Positions 51,261-60,533 of a stretch of DNA of 64,000 bases are shown piece by piece. Where the stretch lies: NCBI GenBank assembly GCA_035635855.1, contig DASQAF010000028.1, positions 1 through 64,000 of the forward strand, in the 5' to 3' direction. Numbering within the stretch: the stretch's first letter is position 1; each line of letters opens with the position of its first letter. This stretch comes from UBA11740 sp035635855 (GTDB lineage: Bacteria; Acidobacteriota; Blastocatellia; Pyrinomonadales; Pyrinomonadaceae). A model generated the notes under the pieces. It saw only the letters and a list, made by a program, of their open reading frames with translations. It made no database searches and had not been told where the DNA came from. Both the position numbers and the translations under genes were made by a program.

Positions 51261-53327
51261 TTAGTTACTCGGAAGCGCGATTCCCCAAACATAAAGCTGC
51301 CCAGTGCTGGCGGTATAACGAATGGTTAGTTTGACGACTTCCTGCTGTTCAGGTAAGTCCAGGGCGACGCCATGCAGTCCAGCGGAGAAATCGCGTAGTG
51401 CTCCCGCATAACTGTTCTGACCTGTAATAGCGATCCGCTTATCCCATTGAAAGATTGTCCGGCAGGGAGCTGTGGCTTCGCATTGTTTGTCCCACGCAGT
51501 AGTTTCCTTTCCCAGACGAATCGGAAGCGTAAGGGTCTTACCATCCTTGCTCTCTACTAATATCTCGGCGACTGGCTGACTTGATGGCAAAGCGCCGGCG
51601 CCGACGATGTCGCTGATGATAATTACTCGGCGACTGTTGACGGGGACGGACAAGGGCAAGTTCAATTCGCGACGCCCCTCGAAATCGGGCAGACTATAAG
51701 CGCCGATTACCTGTAGCGGTACGTCCTTTACCCTTACCGAAACCGGCAAACGCAGATCCTGAAACTCGAGTCCATAGAAGCTTATCGGCTGGAGCAACTG
51801 ATTGGACCCGGCGCGCAAGTCATAGGCGGTCGACTCCAGAGACTTGCGCTCCAGCGCATATTCAAAAAGAGGATAGTCAACCCGGCCATCAATCACCGAG
51901 TACTCTTCATTAAGACGACCAATTAGCTGATCAAGTCCCCGACGGCGATCCAGATCCCAATCGTCGGTGACAAAGATCAGCCGTTGAGCGTGAAGTTGGC
52001 GAGTCAAGTCCGGGTTCTGAAGGTAAGCCCATGAGTTAATGAGAGGAATGCCCTGGGGAAAATAGAAGTCGATCTCAGCTTTAGAGCGGGTGTCATGAAG
52101 GATGGCGGTTTTCTCTGTCACCCATTTTGACGCGGATGCGGCGGCCTCCCGGGAATCCGTGGCTGCGCCATAGATCCACTCCTTTTCCCACCCTGACCAA
52201 ATTGACAAAGCGTTCAGCGTCAGCACGGCCGCGACCAGAAGGTAAAGCAGCGGTTTCTTGAAAGAAGTCGCGCCTATCGCCATCAACACTAAAAACATGG
52301 GCCAGACAAAAGCGACATGCCTTGGGCTTACGCCTGCAGCTAACCGGCCGCCTGCGGCATCGAGCACAACATAGATCCCAATCAGAGCCAGCAGATAAGC
52401 GAAAGGCAACACTCCCCATAAGGTTCCCTGCCACATTCGTCTCACGCCGGACAGCAAGAGAAACCCACTCAGCGCGATGCCGGCGACGACAAATAACAGG
52501 CGAAGGGGATAAACATGATAACCAAAGGTGAAGATAAAGCCGGCGAAAGTAGCCTTTGCCAAATTGAGGATCGAAACGGGGGTCATAACCGGCTCAAATG
52601 AACTCGGTGCGTATCCGTAAGCCTGGTAGAGGCGCCAAAGCTGATGATGCAACCCTGGCGTTAGGAGCAGTGCGCAAATGACAATGGGTAAACCAACCAG
52701 GACAATTAGTAGGGTGCGCTTTCGCGATTTCGACTTTCCGACAGACGCCGTTACGGCGCCTTGCACATAGAGTGCGAGCGGACCAATAAAATGCGAAAAG
52801 AATAAGGTGACACCTGTCAACAACAGGGCTGCGTACGTGCGCCAGGTGCGCCGGGCATCGACATAGTGAACCGTCGCCAGCATAAAGGCCGCTGCGGCAC
52901 ACATGAAGAATGCATAGAAACGCACCTCCTGCGAATGGTAGATGTTGAAGGGTGACGTTGCCGCCAGCAAACCGGCAACTACGCCGGTGCGCCATCCGCC
53001 CAACTTTTCGCCCAGCTTAAAGAGTATTACCACGGTCGCTATGCCAAGAATCGCCGCAGGCAATCTCAGCCATAGTTCACTCGAGCCCAGGCGAATCCAG
53101 AAATGCATCAGGCCCGAATAGATTATCGAGTTCAAGTTCAGACCTACTAATTTGGCTTCCGCCAGACTGCTGTACTCATCGCCGGTCAGCGGATAAAGCG
53201 ATATCGCGTAGATTCTGAGGATCGCTGCCAATAACAAAATTGACAGAACGACGGCCTGCCGGCGCACATCTGTTGAAATTGCCGGGGCCTTCGCAGAAAT
53301 GACTTCGATATTAGTCAAGGTGTACAA
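51261..53327 (-). CDS. GT39/PMT-like membrane glycosyltransferase
   Basis: 688 residues. About 10-12 membrane helices in the first two-thirds; the LTGDEYSSLAEAK motif (acidic pair) follows the first helix, as in the PMT/ArnT superfamily. A periplasmic C-terminal domain of ~250 residues has beta-type sequence (VRVKDVPLQVIGAYSLP and PIRLGKETTAWD). Sugar transfer from a lipid donor to the nascent glycan is the likely role. The TTG start at 53327 is unusual but no better one is in frame. Confidence 0.75.
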   Translation of the reverse strand: MYTLTNIEVISAKAPAISTDVRRQAVVLSILLLAAILRIYAISLYPLTGDEYSSLAEAKLVGLNLNSIIYSGLMHFWIRLGSSELWLRLPAAILGIATVVILFKLGEKLGGWRTGVVAGLLAATSPFNIYHSQEVRFYAFFMCAAAAFMLATVHYVDARRTWRTYAALLLTGVTLFFSHFIGPLALYVQGAVTASVGKSKSRKRTLLIVLVGLPIVICALLLTPGLHHQLWRLYQAYGYAPSSFEPVMTPVSILNLAKATFAGFIFTFGYHVYPLRLLFVVAGIALSGFLLLSGVRRMWQGTLWGVLPFAYLLALIGIYVVLDAAGGRLAAGVSPRHVAFVWPMFLVLMAIGATSFKKPLLYLLVAAVLTLNALSIWSGWEKEWIYGAATDSREAAASASKWVTEKTAILHDTRSKAEIDFYFPQGIPLINSWAYLQNPDLTRQLHAQRLIFVTDDWDLDRRRGLDQLIGRLNEEYSVIDGRVDYPLFEYALERKSLESTAYDLRAGSNQLLQPISFYGLEFQDLRLPVSVRVKDVPLQVIGAYSLPDFEGRRELNLPLSVPVNSRRVIIISDIVGAGALPSSQPVAEILVESKDGKTLTLPIRLGKETTAWDKQCEATAPCRTIFQWDKRIAITGQNSYAGALRDFSAGLHGVALDLPEQQEVVKLTIRYTASTGQLYVWGIALPSN

Positions 53328-53339
53328 ACCAGATGCGAG

Positions 53340-54074
53340 TTAGCAATTTGCGTTACGAGCCTTAATGAGCACCGCGATCAGGTGTGTTCTTAATGGCGGG
53401 ATCGCTTCCAAAAAAGTTGCCAGGGTCCACCAGCGCGGCGCGACCAGACGCGTCAAAGGCGGCGCCAGGGTAACCGTCCTGATCTTTCCGCGCAGCGCCG
53501 GAAAAAGTTTTTTAATTTCGGCTCGCGCAATTCCCCGCACGTTTGGATTGCGGGGATTGTTGTAAGCAAAGTCATACCAAAGCAGGGCGCCACCGGGCTG
53601 AAGGACCCTGACAATCTCATCTGCGATCAAGCGACGAACGTCATTGTCCAGAACGGAAGTAAAAAGGGTCGAGGCAATGACCAGTCGAAATGTCCCGTCT
53701 TCCCACGGCAGCTCGACAGCATCTCCGGTGCGCAGGTCAGCCGCCGGCAAAATCTCTCGAGCTTTGCTGGCGCGATCGGGATACAACTCAATGCCATGCA
53801 GGTTCGATTCGCTAATACCCCAACCTATTAACTCGCTCAACCAACCGATGTTGCCAAATCCGACTTCCAAACATTGGTCTCCGGGTTTCGGAAAGACGTC
53901 CAGGCGATGCAGCATCGTGGCGCCGGTACGGTTTCTGCTTTCCAGCATGAACCGGGAAGCGGGCTGCCAGGCGGCGTAACGGTCGGGACTGATCTCGCGC
54001 GCTCGGCGATGATATTCAAGCTGAATGCGCTCGCGCTCGGCCGCGATAAAGTCAGCTCGGTCGGATGCGTTCAT
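53340..54074 (-). CDS. SAM-dependent methyltransferase (class I)
   Basis: 244 residues from ATG 54074, which overlaps the upstream gene's stop (ATGA). The SAM-binding loop is CLEVGFGNIGWLSELI, then GIELYPDRASKAREIL and LVIASTLFTSVLDND. Its C-terminus (TRLVAPRWWTLATFLE) is characteristic of sugar- or lipid-linked methyltransferases. Probably methylates a sugar of the polymer or a carrier-linked intermediate. Confidence 0.85.
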   Translation of the reverse strand: MNASDRADFIAAERERIQLEYHRRAREISPDRYAAWQPASRFMLESRNRTGATMLHRLDVFPKPGDQCLEVGFGNIGWLSELIGWGISESNLHGIELYPDRASKAREILPAADLRTGDAVELPWEDGTFRLVIASTLFTSVLDNDVRRLIADEIVRVLQPGGALLWYDFAYNNPRNPNVRGIARAEIKKLFPALRGKIRTVTLAPPLTRLVAPRWWTLATFLEAIPPLRTHLIAVLIKARNANC

Positions 54075-55165
54075 ACTCTTCCGTCTCGAATCTCCGGCTG
54101 AGGCTGTAACTGGCCCTGGCCTGCTCGCCAACGATTCCAAAATCTCAGCAGGCCGATCAGAAAGCCGGAACCGTACGCCAGATGCAGAATGGCAAAAGCG
54201 ATCGGCAGCAAAGGCAGCAACTGCCATCCGTTCTTTCCCGCTGAAAGTACCGAGGCGGTTACCGACGCGAGCGCATATGCGCCGGCACCCAATCCCAGGA
54301 AATAACCGGCGGCGGGTAGTATCGGCAGCAGTAACAGCGCCACCAGCAGGGCGGCAACGAACAGCGGCGGCGCAAACTGTCTGAGGCGCATCTGCCTCGT
54401 GTGTTTCTGCATTACGCGCACTTTCCAATAGCCGTACTGAAAATACTGGCTGCCAAGACGCGCCAAAGTGGCGCGACTGTAATAGCGCGAGCCAACATCA
54501 GACGCCAGCAGGATCTTTACGCCCAGTTTGCGCAGGCGATAGTTGTATTCATCATCCTGGTTGCGCACCAGCTCTTCGTCGAAGGGCCCGGCGCGGTCGA
54601 TCACCGCGCGCGTGTATGCCGGAAAAGCGACGGTGTCGGTAAACTGAGTCTTGCTGTTGGCGACGCGAAAGGCTGAGCCGCCGACGCCGAACCGCGAACT
54701 CATCGCCGCGGCAATCACGCGCGCGATATAAGATTCGCCGATTGTCTCAACCGGCCCGCCGACGGCTTCGACCTTGTCATTCTTCAGGTGTGACACGCAC
54801 TGACGAACGTAATCGGACGCGATTTCGCAGTGGCCGTCGACTCGAACGATGATTTCTCCTCTGGCCAGTCGCAGGGCGGCATTCAAACCGGTCGCCACAA
54901 TTTTTCCGAGGTTGTCGATTATCTTAATGTTGGTGCGTTGTTGCTGAAGGTCACTGATAATCTGTCGCGTGGCGTCCTGGGACATGCCATCAGCGATTAC
55001 AATCTCCATGCGTTCATGCGGATAGTCCTGAGACAGTACTGAGCCCACGCTGCGTTCAATGAAGGCGGCCTCGTTGCGCACGGGCATGAGCACCGATACG
55101 AACGGAAGCTCCGCCCGAGTAACGCCTCCGGTCTCCGCCGGTCGTGAAGTTTTTCTTTCGCTCAA
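54071..55165 (-). CDS. ExoA-like glycosyltransferase family 2
   Basis: 364 residues. VSVLMPVRNEAAFIERSVGS, IVIADGMSQDATRQII, and IIVRVDGHCEI (D-x-D type) place it in GT2; the C-terminal third has two or three membrane helices (LFVAALLVALLLLPILPAAG). ExoA-like enzymes start or extend exopolysaccharide repeat units. Start TTG 55165; end overlaps the methyltransferase start. Confidence 0.85.
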   Translation of the reverse strand: MSERKTSRPAETGGVTRAELPFVSVLMPVRNEAAFIERSVGSVLSQDYPHERMEIVIADGMSQDATRQIISDLQQQRTNIKIIDNLGKIVATGLNAALRLARGEIIVRVDGHCEIASDYVRQCVSHLKNDKVEAVGGPVETIGESYIARVIAAAMSSRFGVGGSAFRVANSKTQFTDTVAFPAYTRAVIDRAGPFDEELVRNQDDEYNYRLRKLGVKILLASDVGSRYYSRATLARLGSQYFQYGYWKVRVMQKHTRQMRLRQFAPPLFVAALLVALLLLPILPAAGYFLGLGAGAYALASVTASVLSAGKNGWQLLPLLPIAFAILHLAYGSGFLIGLLRFWNRWRAGQGQLQPQPEIRDGRV

Positions 55166-55231
55166 TGGTGTGGTCGATTCAACTGATTAAGTCTGACTCT
55201 CAGCCAGATATTCTTCGTCAACCTGGGTCCG

Positions 55232-55993
55232 CTAATCGAACCAACGGTACCAAACGACCTGGAACAGCGCGGCCAGACCGTCGCGCCAGGTAATCTTTTT
55301 CCCTTCTGAATAATCCCGGCCGCTGTAACTGATGGGCACTTCATAGATGCGCCAACCGCCCTTGGCAATCTTGGCCGTGAACTCCGGCTCGAAACCAAAG
55401 CGGTTGGATTTTAGGTGCATCCCGCCAATGACCTCGGTGCGGAAAACTTTGTAACCCGTCTCCATATCCGTAAAGTTCAGGTTGGTTAACATGTTTGAGA
55501 GCAGGGTGAGGAATTTGTTGCCGACTGAGTGCCAGAAGAACAGTACGCGGCCGGAATCGCCTTTGAAGCGAGAACCGTAAACCACGTCGGCGCGGCCATC
55601 GCGGATAGGTTCCAGCAGCCGGGCATAGTCGCGCGGGTCGTACTCCAGATCCGCGTCCTGAATAATCACCACGTTGCCGCTCACCCGCGACAAACCACGT
55701 CTTAACGCGGCTCCCTTGCCACTGTTCTGCGGTTGATATTCGACAAAGACGCCATCCATCCGACCCTCAATTTCGTCGGCCAGCACCTGACGCGTGCCGT
55801 CGGTCGATCCGTCATCCACGATGACAATTTCATGAATGTCGTCCTGGCGTTTGACCCGGCTAAGAACTTCCAGGATGGTGTCTCGCTCGTTATAAAGAGG
55901 GATGACCACGGACACTCTTAGGCAGGCAACTTCCGGGGCGGTTGCTGCCCTATTGAGCGCGCGGTCAGTGGGGATTACAGCTACGTTACTCAT
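55232..55993 (-). CDS. Dolichol-phosphate mannosyl/glucosyltransferase-like GT2
   Basis: 253 residues without membrane segments. VSVVIPLYNERDTILEVLSR, EIVIVDDGSTDGTRQVL, VVIIQDADLEYDPRDYARLL (D-x-D motif) and GEGKKITWRDGL-type end (YSEGKKITWRDGLAAL). It makes polyprenyl-phosphate-sugar, the donor used by GT39/ArnT-type enzymes, three of which are encoded in this window. Confidence 0.88.
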   Translation of the reverse strand: MSNVAVIPTDRALNRAATAPEVACLRVSVVIPLYNERDTILEVLSRVKRQDDIHEIVIVDDGSTDGTRQVLADEIEGRMDGVFVEYQPQNSGKGAALRRGLSRVSGNVVIIQDADLEYDPRDYARLLEPIRDGRADVVYGSRFKGDSGRVLFFWHSVGNKFLTLLSNMLTNLNFTDMETGYKVFRTEVIGGMHLKSNRFGFEPEFTAKIAKGGWRIYEVPISYSGRDYSEGKKITWRDGLAALFQVVWYRWFD

Positions 55994-56089
55994 CTCAGTT
56001 AGAATTTCTCACCTAACAATTTCTTATTCTTCGTTCAAGAGCTTAGGCAAGCAAAAGGAAGAGCTCGAGGGAAGAGCTAGTCTTTGGAT

Positions 56090-57421
56090 TTAATTGGCGG
56101 CCTGTTCCATTGCAGGCTTTGTTTCCGAGCGCAGATTCAGCGGAAAGCAACCAGCAATCAAAACGAACAATAGCCCGACCGCCGGCACCATGTACCTCAA
56201 GATCGACAGAACCAGGACAGTCATCCCCCAAAAGTAGACGGTCAGCAGCAGCGCGCCTATGACAAATTTTCTCTGTAAGCCACCGTGTCTCCAGGCGCGC
56301 CAGGCACCCCAGGCAACAAGAACCAGGTACACTAGCTGGATGAGCAGGGTGGGACCCTCCAATCGCTGGCTATCCGTGCCATACCAACTGCGCGCGGCCT
56401 TCAGCAGCAAGAGCTTGATTACCGCGATCGGATGAGCTCGAAACTCTCGAAAAACAATTGGGGGGATGTTGCTGAATGTCGAAATCTCATTTTCATGAAC
56501 GCGAATATCATTCATGACCTGGATGACGTCTGGCGGTATGCTGCTGTCTTGACGATAACCCTTTGGGTCAACGGCGAACATTAGGCCGTCACGTATGCTC
56601 TTAACTCCGTTTGTGCTTAGTAAAATCACTTTGCCTGTCTTCGCGTAAACCCACGTTTCCCAGGGTGCAATTGCCAGAACGTTTCCGAGCAACAGCATCA
56701 CAATCATGAGCAGGCGAACGCGCCGGCCGATCTCCCGCCGCGTAAACCAGACAATCACCGCGAGTACCAAGCCAATGCCAATCGCGATGGGACGAATCAG
56801 CATAGCCACACCGAACACAAGGCCGCATAAAAAGTAGACGCGAGCGGGCAAACGCTGCGACAACGCATACCAGAAGAGACAGAGACCTCCATACAACACG
56901 ACCATGAAAGGCAGCTCGCTGTTGGGCTGCTTGGTCAGCCAGAGTGCGAACGGGTAAGTCATCCAGATCAGAGACGTGATCAGTGCCGGAAGCGTCCCCC
57001 AAAACATTCGGGTCAAAAGAAAGACGAACATCGAAACCAAAGCCATGGAGATAACGGCAAACACCGATAAGCTGACATCTTCCGAAACACCCAGCCGTTT
57101 TGACGCGCTAAAAATGCTAACCAGAATCAGCGGATAGCCCGGCGAATAGCCCGTCGCGGGCGTTCCGGGTTCGATCGTGAAGCCATATCCGGCGATAACA
57201 TTTCGAGCTATGGGTTCGTAGGCATTAACGTAATCACTTCCTTCATTCAGGCGGAAGCTGTGCGGCAGTACTTTCCAAAACGCCACGGTAGCGAGCATCG
57301 ACGCGGCAAGAATCGCCACAGGGATCCAATGGCGCGAACGACTGAGAAAGCTCGATGATGGTGCGTCGTGCAGGAATTGATTCGTCCTGGGGGTCGCACT
57401 CAAAACTTGAATTCTTAACAT
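56090..57421 (-). CDS. GT39/PMT-like membrane protein, shorter form
   Basis: 443 residues with about ten membrane helices. The first external loop has EGSDYVNAYEPIARNVIAGY, the acidic pair in PMT position; a LWLTKQPNSELPFMVVLYGG loop follows. The gene lies in the glycan locus between GT genes. I treat it as a probable lipid-sugar-dependent transferase; no nearer assignment is possible. Confidence 0.7.
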   Translation of the reverse strand: MLRIQVLSATPRTNQFLHDAPSSSFLSRSRHWIPVAILAASMLATVAFWKVLPHSFRLNEGSDYVNAYEPIARNVIAGYGFTIEPGTPATGYSPGYPLILVSIFSASKRLGVSEDVSLSVFAVISMALVSMFVFLLTRMFWGTLPALITSLIWMTYPFALWLTKQPNSELPFMVVLYGGLCLFWYALSQRLPARVYFLCGLVFGVAMLIRPIAIGIGLVLAVIVWFTRREIGRRVRLLMIVMLLLGNVLAIAPWETWVYAKTGKVILLSTNGVKSIRDGLMFAVDPKGYRQDSSIPPDVIQVMNDIRVHENEISTFSNIPPIVFREFRAHPIAVIKLLLLKAARSWYGTDSQRLEGPTLLIQLVYLVLVAWGAWRAWRHGGLQRKFVIGALLLTVYFWGMTVLVLSILRYMVPAVGLLFVLIAGCFPLNLRSETKPAMEQAAN

Positions 57422-57445
57422 GTATTCTACGCGGGTCGCAGAGAA

Positions 57446-58441
57446 TTAATGCGCGCCGTTCATTAAAGGCCGAATCAGTTGATCCAAAAGCTGCCCGCGC
57501 TTTTCCATCGGAAACCGATCCAGAATCCGCTGTCTGATTGACGCCCTTGCCTCATCCGAATAAGCGAGAGCTTTTTCAATTCCCTGTGCTACAGACATTG
57601 GCTCCGCAGCGTCGATAAATATTCCCGAGTCTCCGGTGACTTCCGGCAAGGCGCCCACTCGAGTCACCACCGGGACGCATCCGGCCAGCATCGCTTCAGC
57701 GACACTTAGGCCGAATCCTTCATGACGCGAGAGTTGCACGTAGACCGAAGCGTTGCCGTAGAGATCGTTCAGCTCTTCGTCGCTGAGCCGGCCCGTGAGC
57801 GTTACGTTGGGCGTCGCCATCGCGCGCAGATAATCGGAAGCGTCGTCCCGAGCCGCGCCCGCCAGAACAAAATCGACGTCAGGCATGAGGGCGGCGGTCT
57901 GTACGAAGGCTTCATGCCCTTTGCGCCGCAGGTTCGATCGGTCCACGTTCCCAACCGTTAAGGCCATGCGCGCGCGTGGTCCCTGGGGCAGATATCCGAA
58001 GGGGTCAGGCACGCCATGGTAAATGGCGTTTATTTGTGACTCCGCGAGTCCGGCGTTACGTACCGCCTCTTGCTGACTGTAACTGGAGTTGGTGATCAAA
58101 CAACTGGCAGAGTTCATCGTGCGCCGGCTTAACCAACGCTTCATTCCGCCACGCTGATGGCCATAGCCAATCTCAGGAATATTCGCCAGATCGTAACCGC
58201 CAATAACCAGTACTGACGGTATGTGTAAAAGCCGCGCGAACTCTATTGGCAGACACGTATGCCATGAAGCAAACCAGCCGAACACTAGGTCATGAGACTT
58301 AACCTGCCGCCAGACGGCGGCCGGGTTCATCAAACGCGAGGGTAGATAGCATTCAGTAACTTGATAGCGCTTTTGCAGCTCGGCCAGATCAAGACGAATG
58401 AATTGCGTTGGATGATTGTGGATGAAAAGGATCTTCTTCAC
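57446..58441 (-). CDS. Glycosyltransferase family 4
   Basis: 331 residues, GTG start at 58441. GT-B fold: LGRLSDEELNDLY, RHEGFGLSVAEAMLAGCVPV (E-x7-E) and VGALPEVTGDSGIFID. The first 140 residues (KKILFIHNHPTQFIRLDLAE) are the acceptor side. It adds a sugar to the growing repeat unit. Confidence 0.85.
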   Translation of the reverse strand: MKKILFIHNHPTQFIRLDLAELQKRYQVTECYLPSRLMNPAAVWRQVKSHDLVFGWFASWHTCLPIEFARLLHIPSVLVIGGYDLANIPEIGYGHQRGGMKRWLSRRTMNSASCLITNSSYSQQEAVRNAGLAESQINAIYHGVPDPFGYLPQGPRARMALTVGNVDRSNLRRKGHEAFVQTAALMPDVDFVLAGAARDDASDYLRAMATPNVTLTGRLSDEELNDLYGNASVYVQLSRHEGFGLSVAEAMLAGCVPVVTRVGALPEVTGDSGIFIDAAEPMSVAQGIEKALAYSDEARASIRQRILDRFPMEKRGQLLDQLIRPLMNGAH

Positions 58442-58450
58442 TGATAAGAA

Positions 58451-59731
58451 CTATAGAGCCGCTGAGTGGTGAACTTCAGGAAGAATTCTGCCTGCGTCGG
58501 ATGACCGCACGCTTTGCAGGGCCACCCGGAAAACCTGCTCGATTCGGCCGGCGTACTTCTCGAGGTTGAATTCGTTCATTGCTTGTTTGCGCCCGGACGC
58601 AGCTAAACGCTGGCGCAGACTCTGATCCGAGAGTACTTCGGAAAGCGCCCGGCCCAGCGCCGCGATGTCCGCCACAGGAGCGAGCAGGAATTGATCTTCA
58701 CTAGCCATCAACTCGCGCACGCCGGCAATGTCAAACGCGACGATCGGCAGTCCGCAGGCCATCGCCGAAAGCAGCGCCAGCGGACTGGTATCCTTCTCAA
58801 TCGAAGTAAAGGCGAAAAGATCCATGGCCGCCAAAACGCGCGCGGTATCGTGACGAAAACCCGCAAATTTTATGCGACCGTCAAGCCCGAACTGTGTCGC
58901 CAGATTCAACAGACGGCGCTGGTAAGAGTCATTATCAAAGACCGGCGCTCCCACCAATAACAAAGTCACGTTCGGGTTCCGGTTAGCAATGCGGGCGAAG
59001 GCCTCGATCAAATAGTGCTGGCCTTTCCAGGGTGTTATTCGCCCCATGTGGCCGACTACCAGATCACCGACGGGAATCGCGAACTCGCGGCGAACTCCCG
59101 CGCCATCCAGTCCCGGATGAAAGACACTTGTGTCCACGCCGTTGTGGATGGTGGTAATGCGCGACTGTAACGATCGCGGTAGTTGTTCGGCGATGCTCAC
59201 GCCATCGGCGATTACCTGTGTGGGCAGCCAACGCGCGGCGCGGCCAAAAACGCGACGGTAGATTCCAAAGGTTCGCTCAGAAATGAAATCCTGCACGTGC
59301 CACACGCAAGGGATTCGTAGCTTCCGCGCCGCTAAGCCGCCCAGGAAATGAGATGACAGTCCTTTGGTAACGACCAGGTCCGGCGAGCATTGAACCAGAA
59401 AGCGCTTGAGCCGTCGGGCGGCAATAACAATCACGCCGGCGTCCCACGCCCAAGCCGCGGGATTGGGCAATCGGGTAGCGCCAACGCGAATACTCGTGGA
59501 CCACAGCCGCAGGTGATCGAGCACATGTGTTTCAATCCCGGACTCACGGCAAGCGTTAGTCAGGTCTCCCTCTTGGGGACAAACAACAATCGGCCTCCAT
59601 CGTCCTTTATCCAAGCTCTGGGCCAGATAGAGCGTGCTGAATTGAACTCCGCCCATCGCGGCGGCCGATTCAACGAAGACTATGGTTTTGGGTCTTTCGG
59701 ATTGCATCTCAGGACTGTGATTGTGGATCAT
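58451..59731 (-). CDS. Glycosyltransferase family 4
   Basis: 426 residues from ATG 59731; the reading to 59971 would overlap the next gene. AAAMGGVQFSTLYLAQSLDK, GHMGRITPWKGQHYLIEAFA and KDTSPLALLSAMACGLPIVA (with ED-type ending) mark the GT-B family. It lies nine bases before the next GT4 gene. Confidence 0.85.
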   Translation of the reverse strand: MIHNHSPEMQSERPKTIVFVESAAAMGGVQFSTLYLAQSLDKGRWRPIVVCPQEGDLTNACRESGIETHVLDHLRLWSTSIRVGATRLPNPAAWAWDAGVIVIAARRLKRFLVQCSPDLVVTKGLSSHFLGGLAARKLRIPCVWHVQDFISERTFGIYRRVFGRAARWLPTQVIADGVSIAEQLPRSLQSRITTIHNGVDTSVFHPGLDGAGVRREFAIPVGDLVVGHMGRITPWKGQHYLIEAFARIANRNPNVTLLLVGAPVFDNDSYQRRLLNLATQFGLDGRIKFAGFRHDTARVLAAMDLFAFTSIEKDTSPLALLSAMACGLPIVAFDIAGVRELMASEDQFLLAPVADIAALGRALSEVLSDQSLRQRLAASGRKQAMNEFNLEKYAGRIEQVFRVALQSVRSSDAGRILPEVHHSAAL

Positions 59732-59759
59732 GTCGAGCCTGATTCTGCTGACAAGGAAG

Positions 59760-60533
59760 CTATAGCGGACTCTGTTCCAGTCCCAGCTCTTCCATCTCCC
59801 AGAGCTTGGCCTGCGAGAGAAAATCGTAAATAGCGAAGTAACCACAGACAATGAAACCTCGCCAACCGTCGAGGAAACCTTGCAGCCAGACATAACGATG
59901 AAAGAATACTCCGCATGGGCGCACAACAAGACGACTCCAGCGAAAACGAATTCCCTGCTTGCGCAGTTCATCCGCTTCGTAGCGTGTATAGCGGTCGAGG
60001 TTGCGGATCTGCTTCGAGATATTCGGCATCCCGTAATGCATGATGTGATGCTTCAGGGTGCGCACCTCACCGGGAACCTGGACGTGCGCATGAACTTCGC
60101 GCTCAGTCCAACTACCGTCGTCACGTCTGAAGAGCCTGGTTTGATAATCGGGATAGATTCCAGCGTGGCGCATCCAACGGCCCAGCACATGATTTTTGCG
60201 GGGCAAGCGAAACGCGAGCACATCGCCGGAGCTTGATGCCAGAGCTTCTTCAATTTCTTCGCACAAGCCCGCTTCAAGTGTCTCGTCAGTGTCGATTTGC
60301 AAAACCCATTCGTGCCGGCATTGTGGCAGGGCCCAGGTTTTTTGCTTTGCAGAGTTGATGTATTCGTGCTGGACTATTCGGGCGCCGTATTCCTGACAGA
60401 TTTCCAGGGTCCGATCAGTGCTAAAGGAATCAACGACCATGATCTCGTCGGCCCACTTCACTGACTCCAGCGTATCGCGCACGGTAGCAGCGCTATTGAA
60501 AGTTGGCAGCAGGATAGAGATTCGCGGGCGCAT
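59760..60533 (-). CDS. WaaE/KdtX-like glycosyltransferase family 2
   Basis: 257 residues. RISILLPTFNSAATVRDTLE, EIMVVDSFSTDRTLEIC, WVLQIDTDETLEAGL (D-x-D-type) and KNHVLGRWMRHAGIYPDYQT, then LFRR. The last stretch is typical of LPS core beta-1,4-glucosyltransferases. It overlaps the polymerase gene by ~40 bases. Confidence 0.88.
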   Translation of the reverse strand: MRPRISILLPTFNSAATVRDTLESVKWADEIMVVDSFSTDRTLEICQEYGARIVQHEYINSAKQKTWALPQCRHEWVLQIDTDETLEAGLCEEIEEALASSSGDVLAFRLPRKNHVLGRWMRHAGIYPDYQTRLFRRDDGSWTEREVHAHVQVPGEVRTLKHHIMHYGMPNISKQIRNLDRYTRYEADELRKQGIRFRWSRLVVRPCGVFFHRYVWLQGFLDGWRGFIVCGYFAIYDFLSQAKLWEMEELGLEQSPL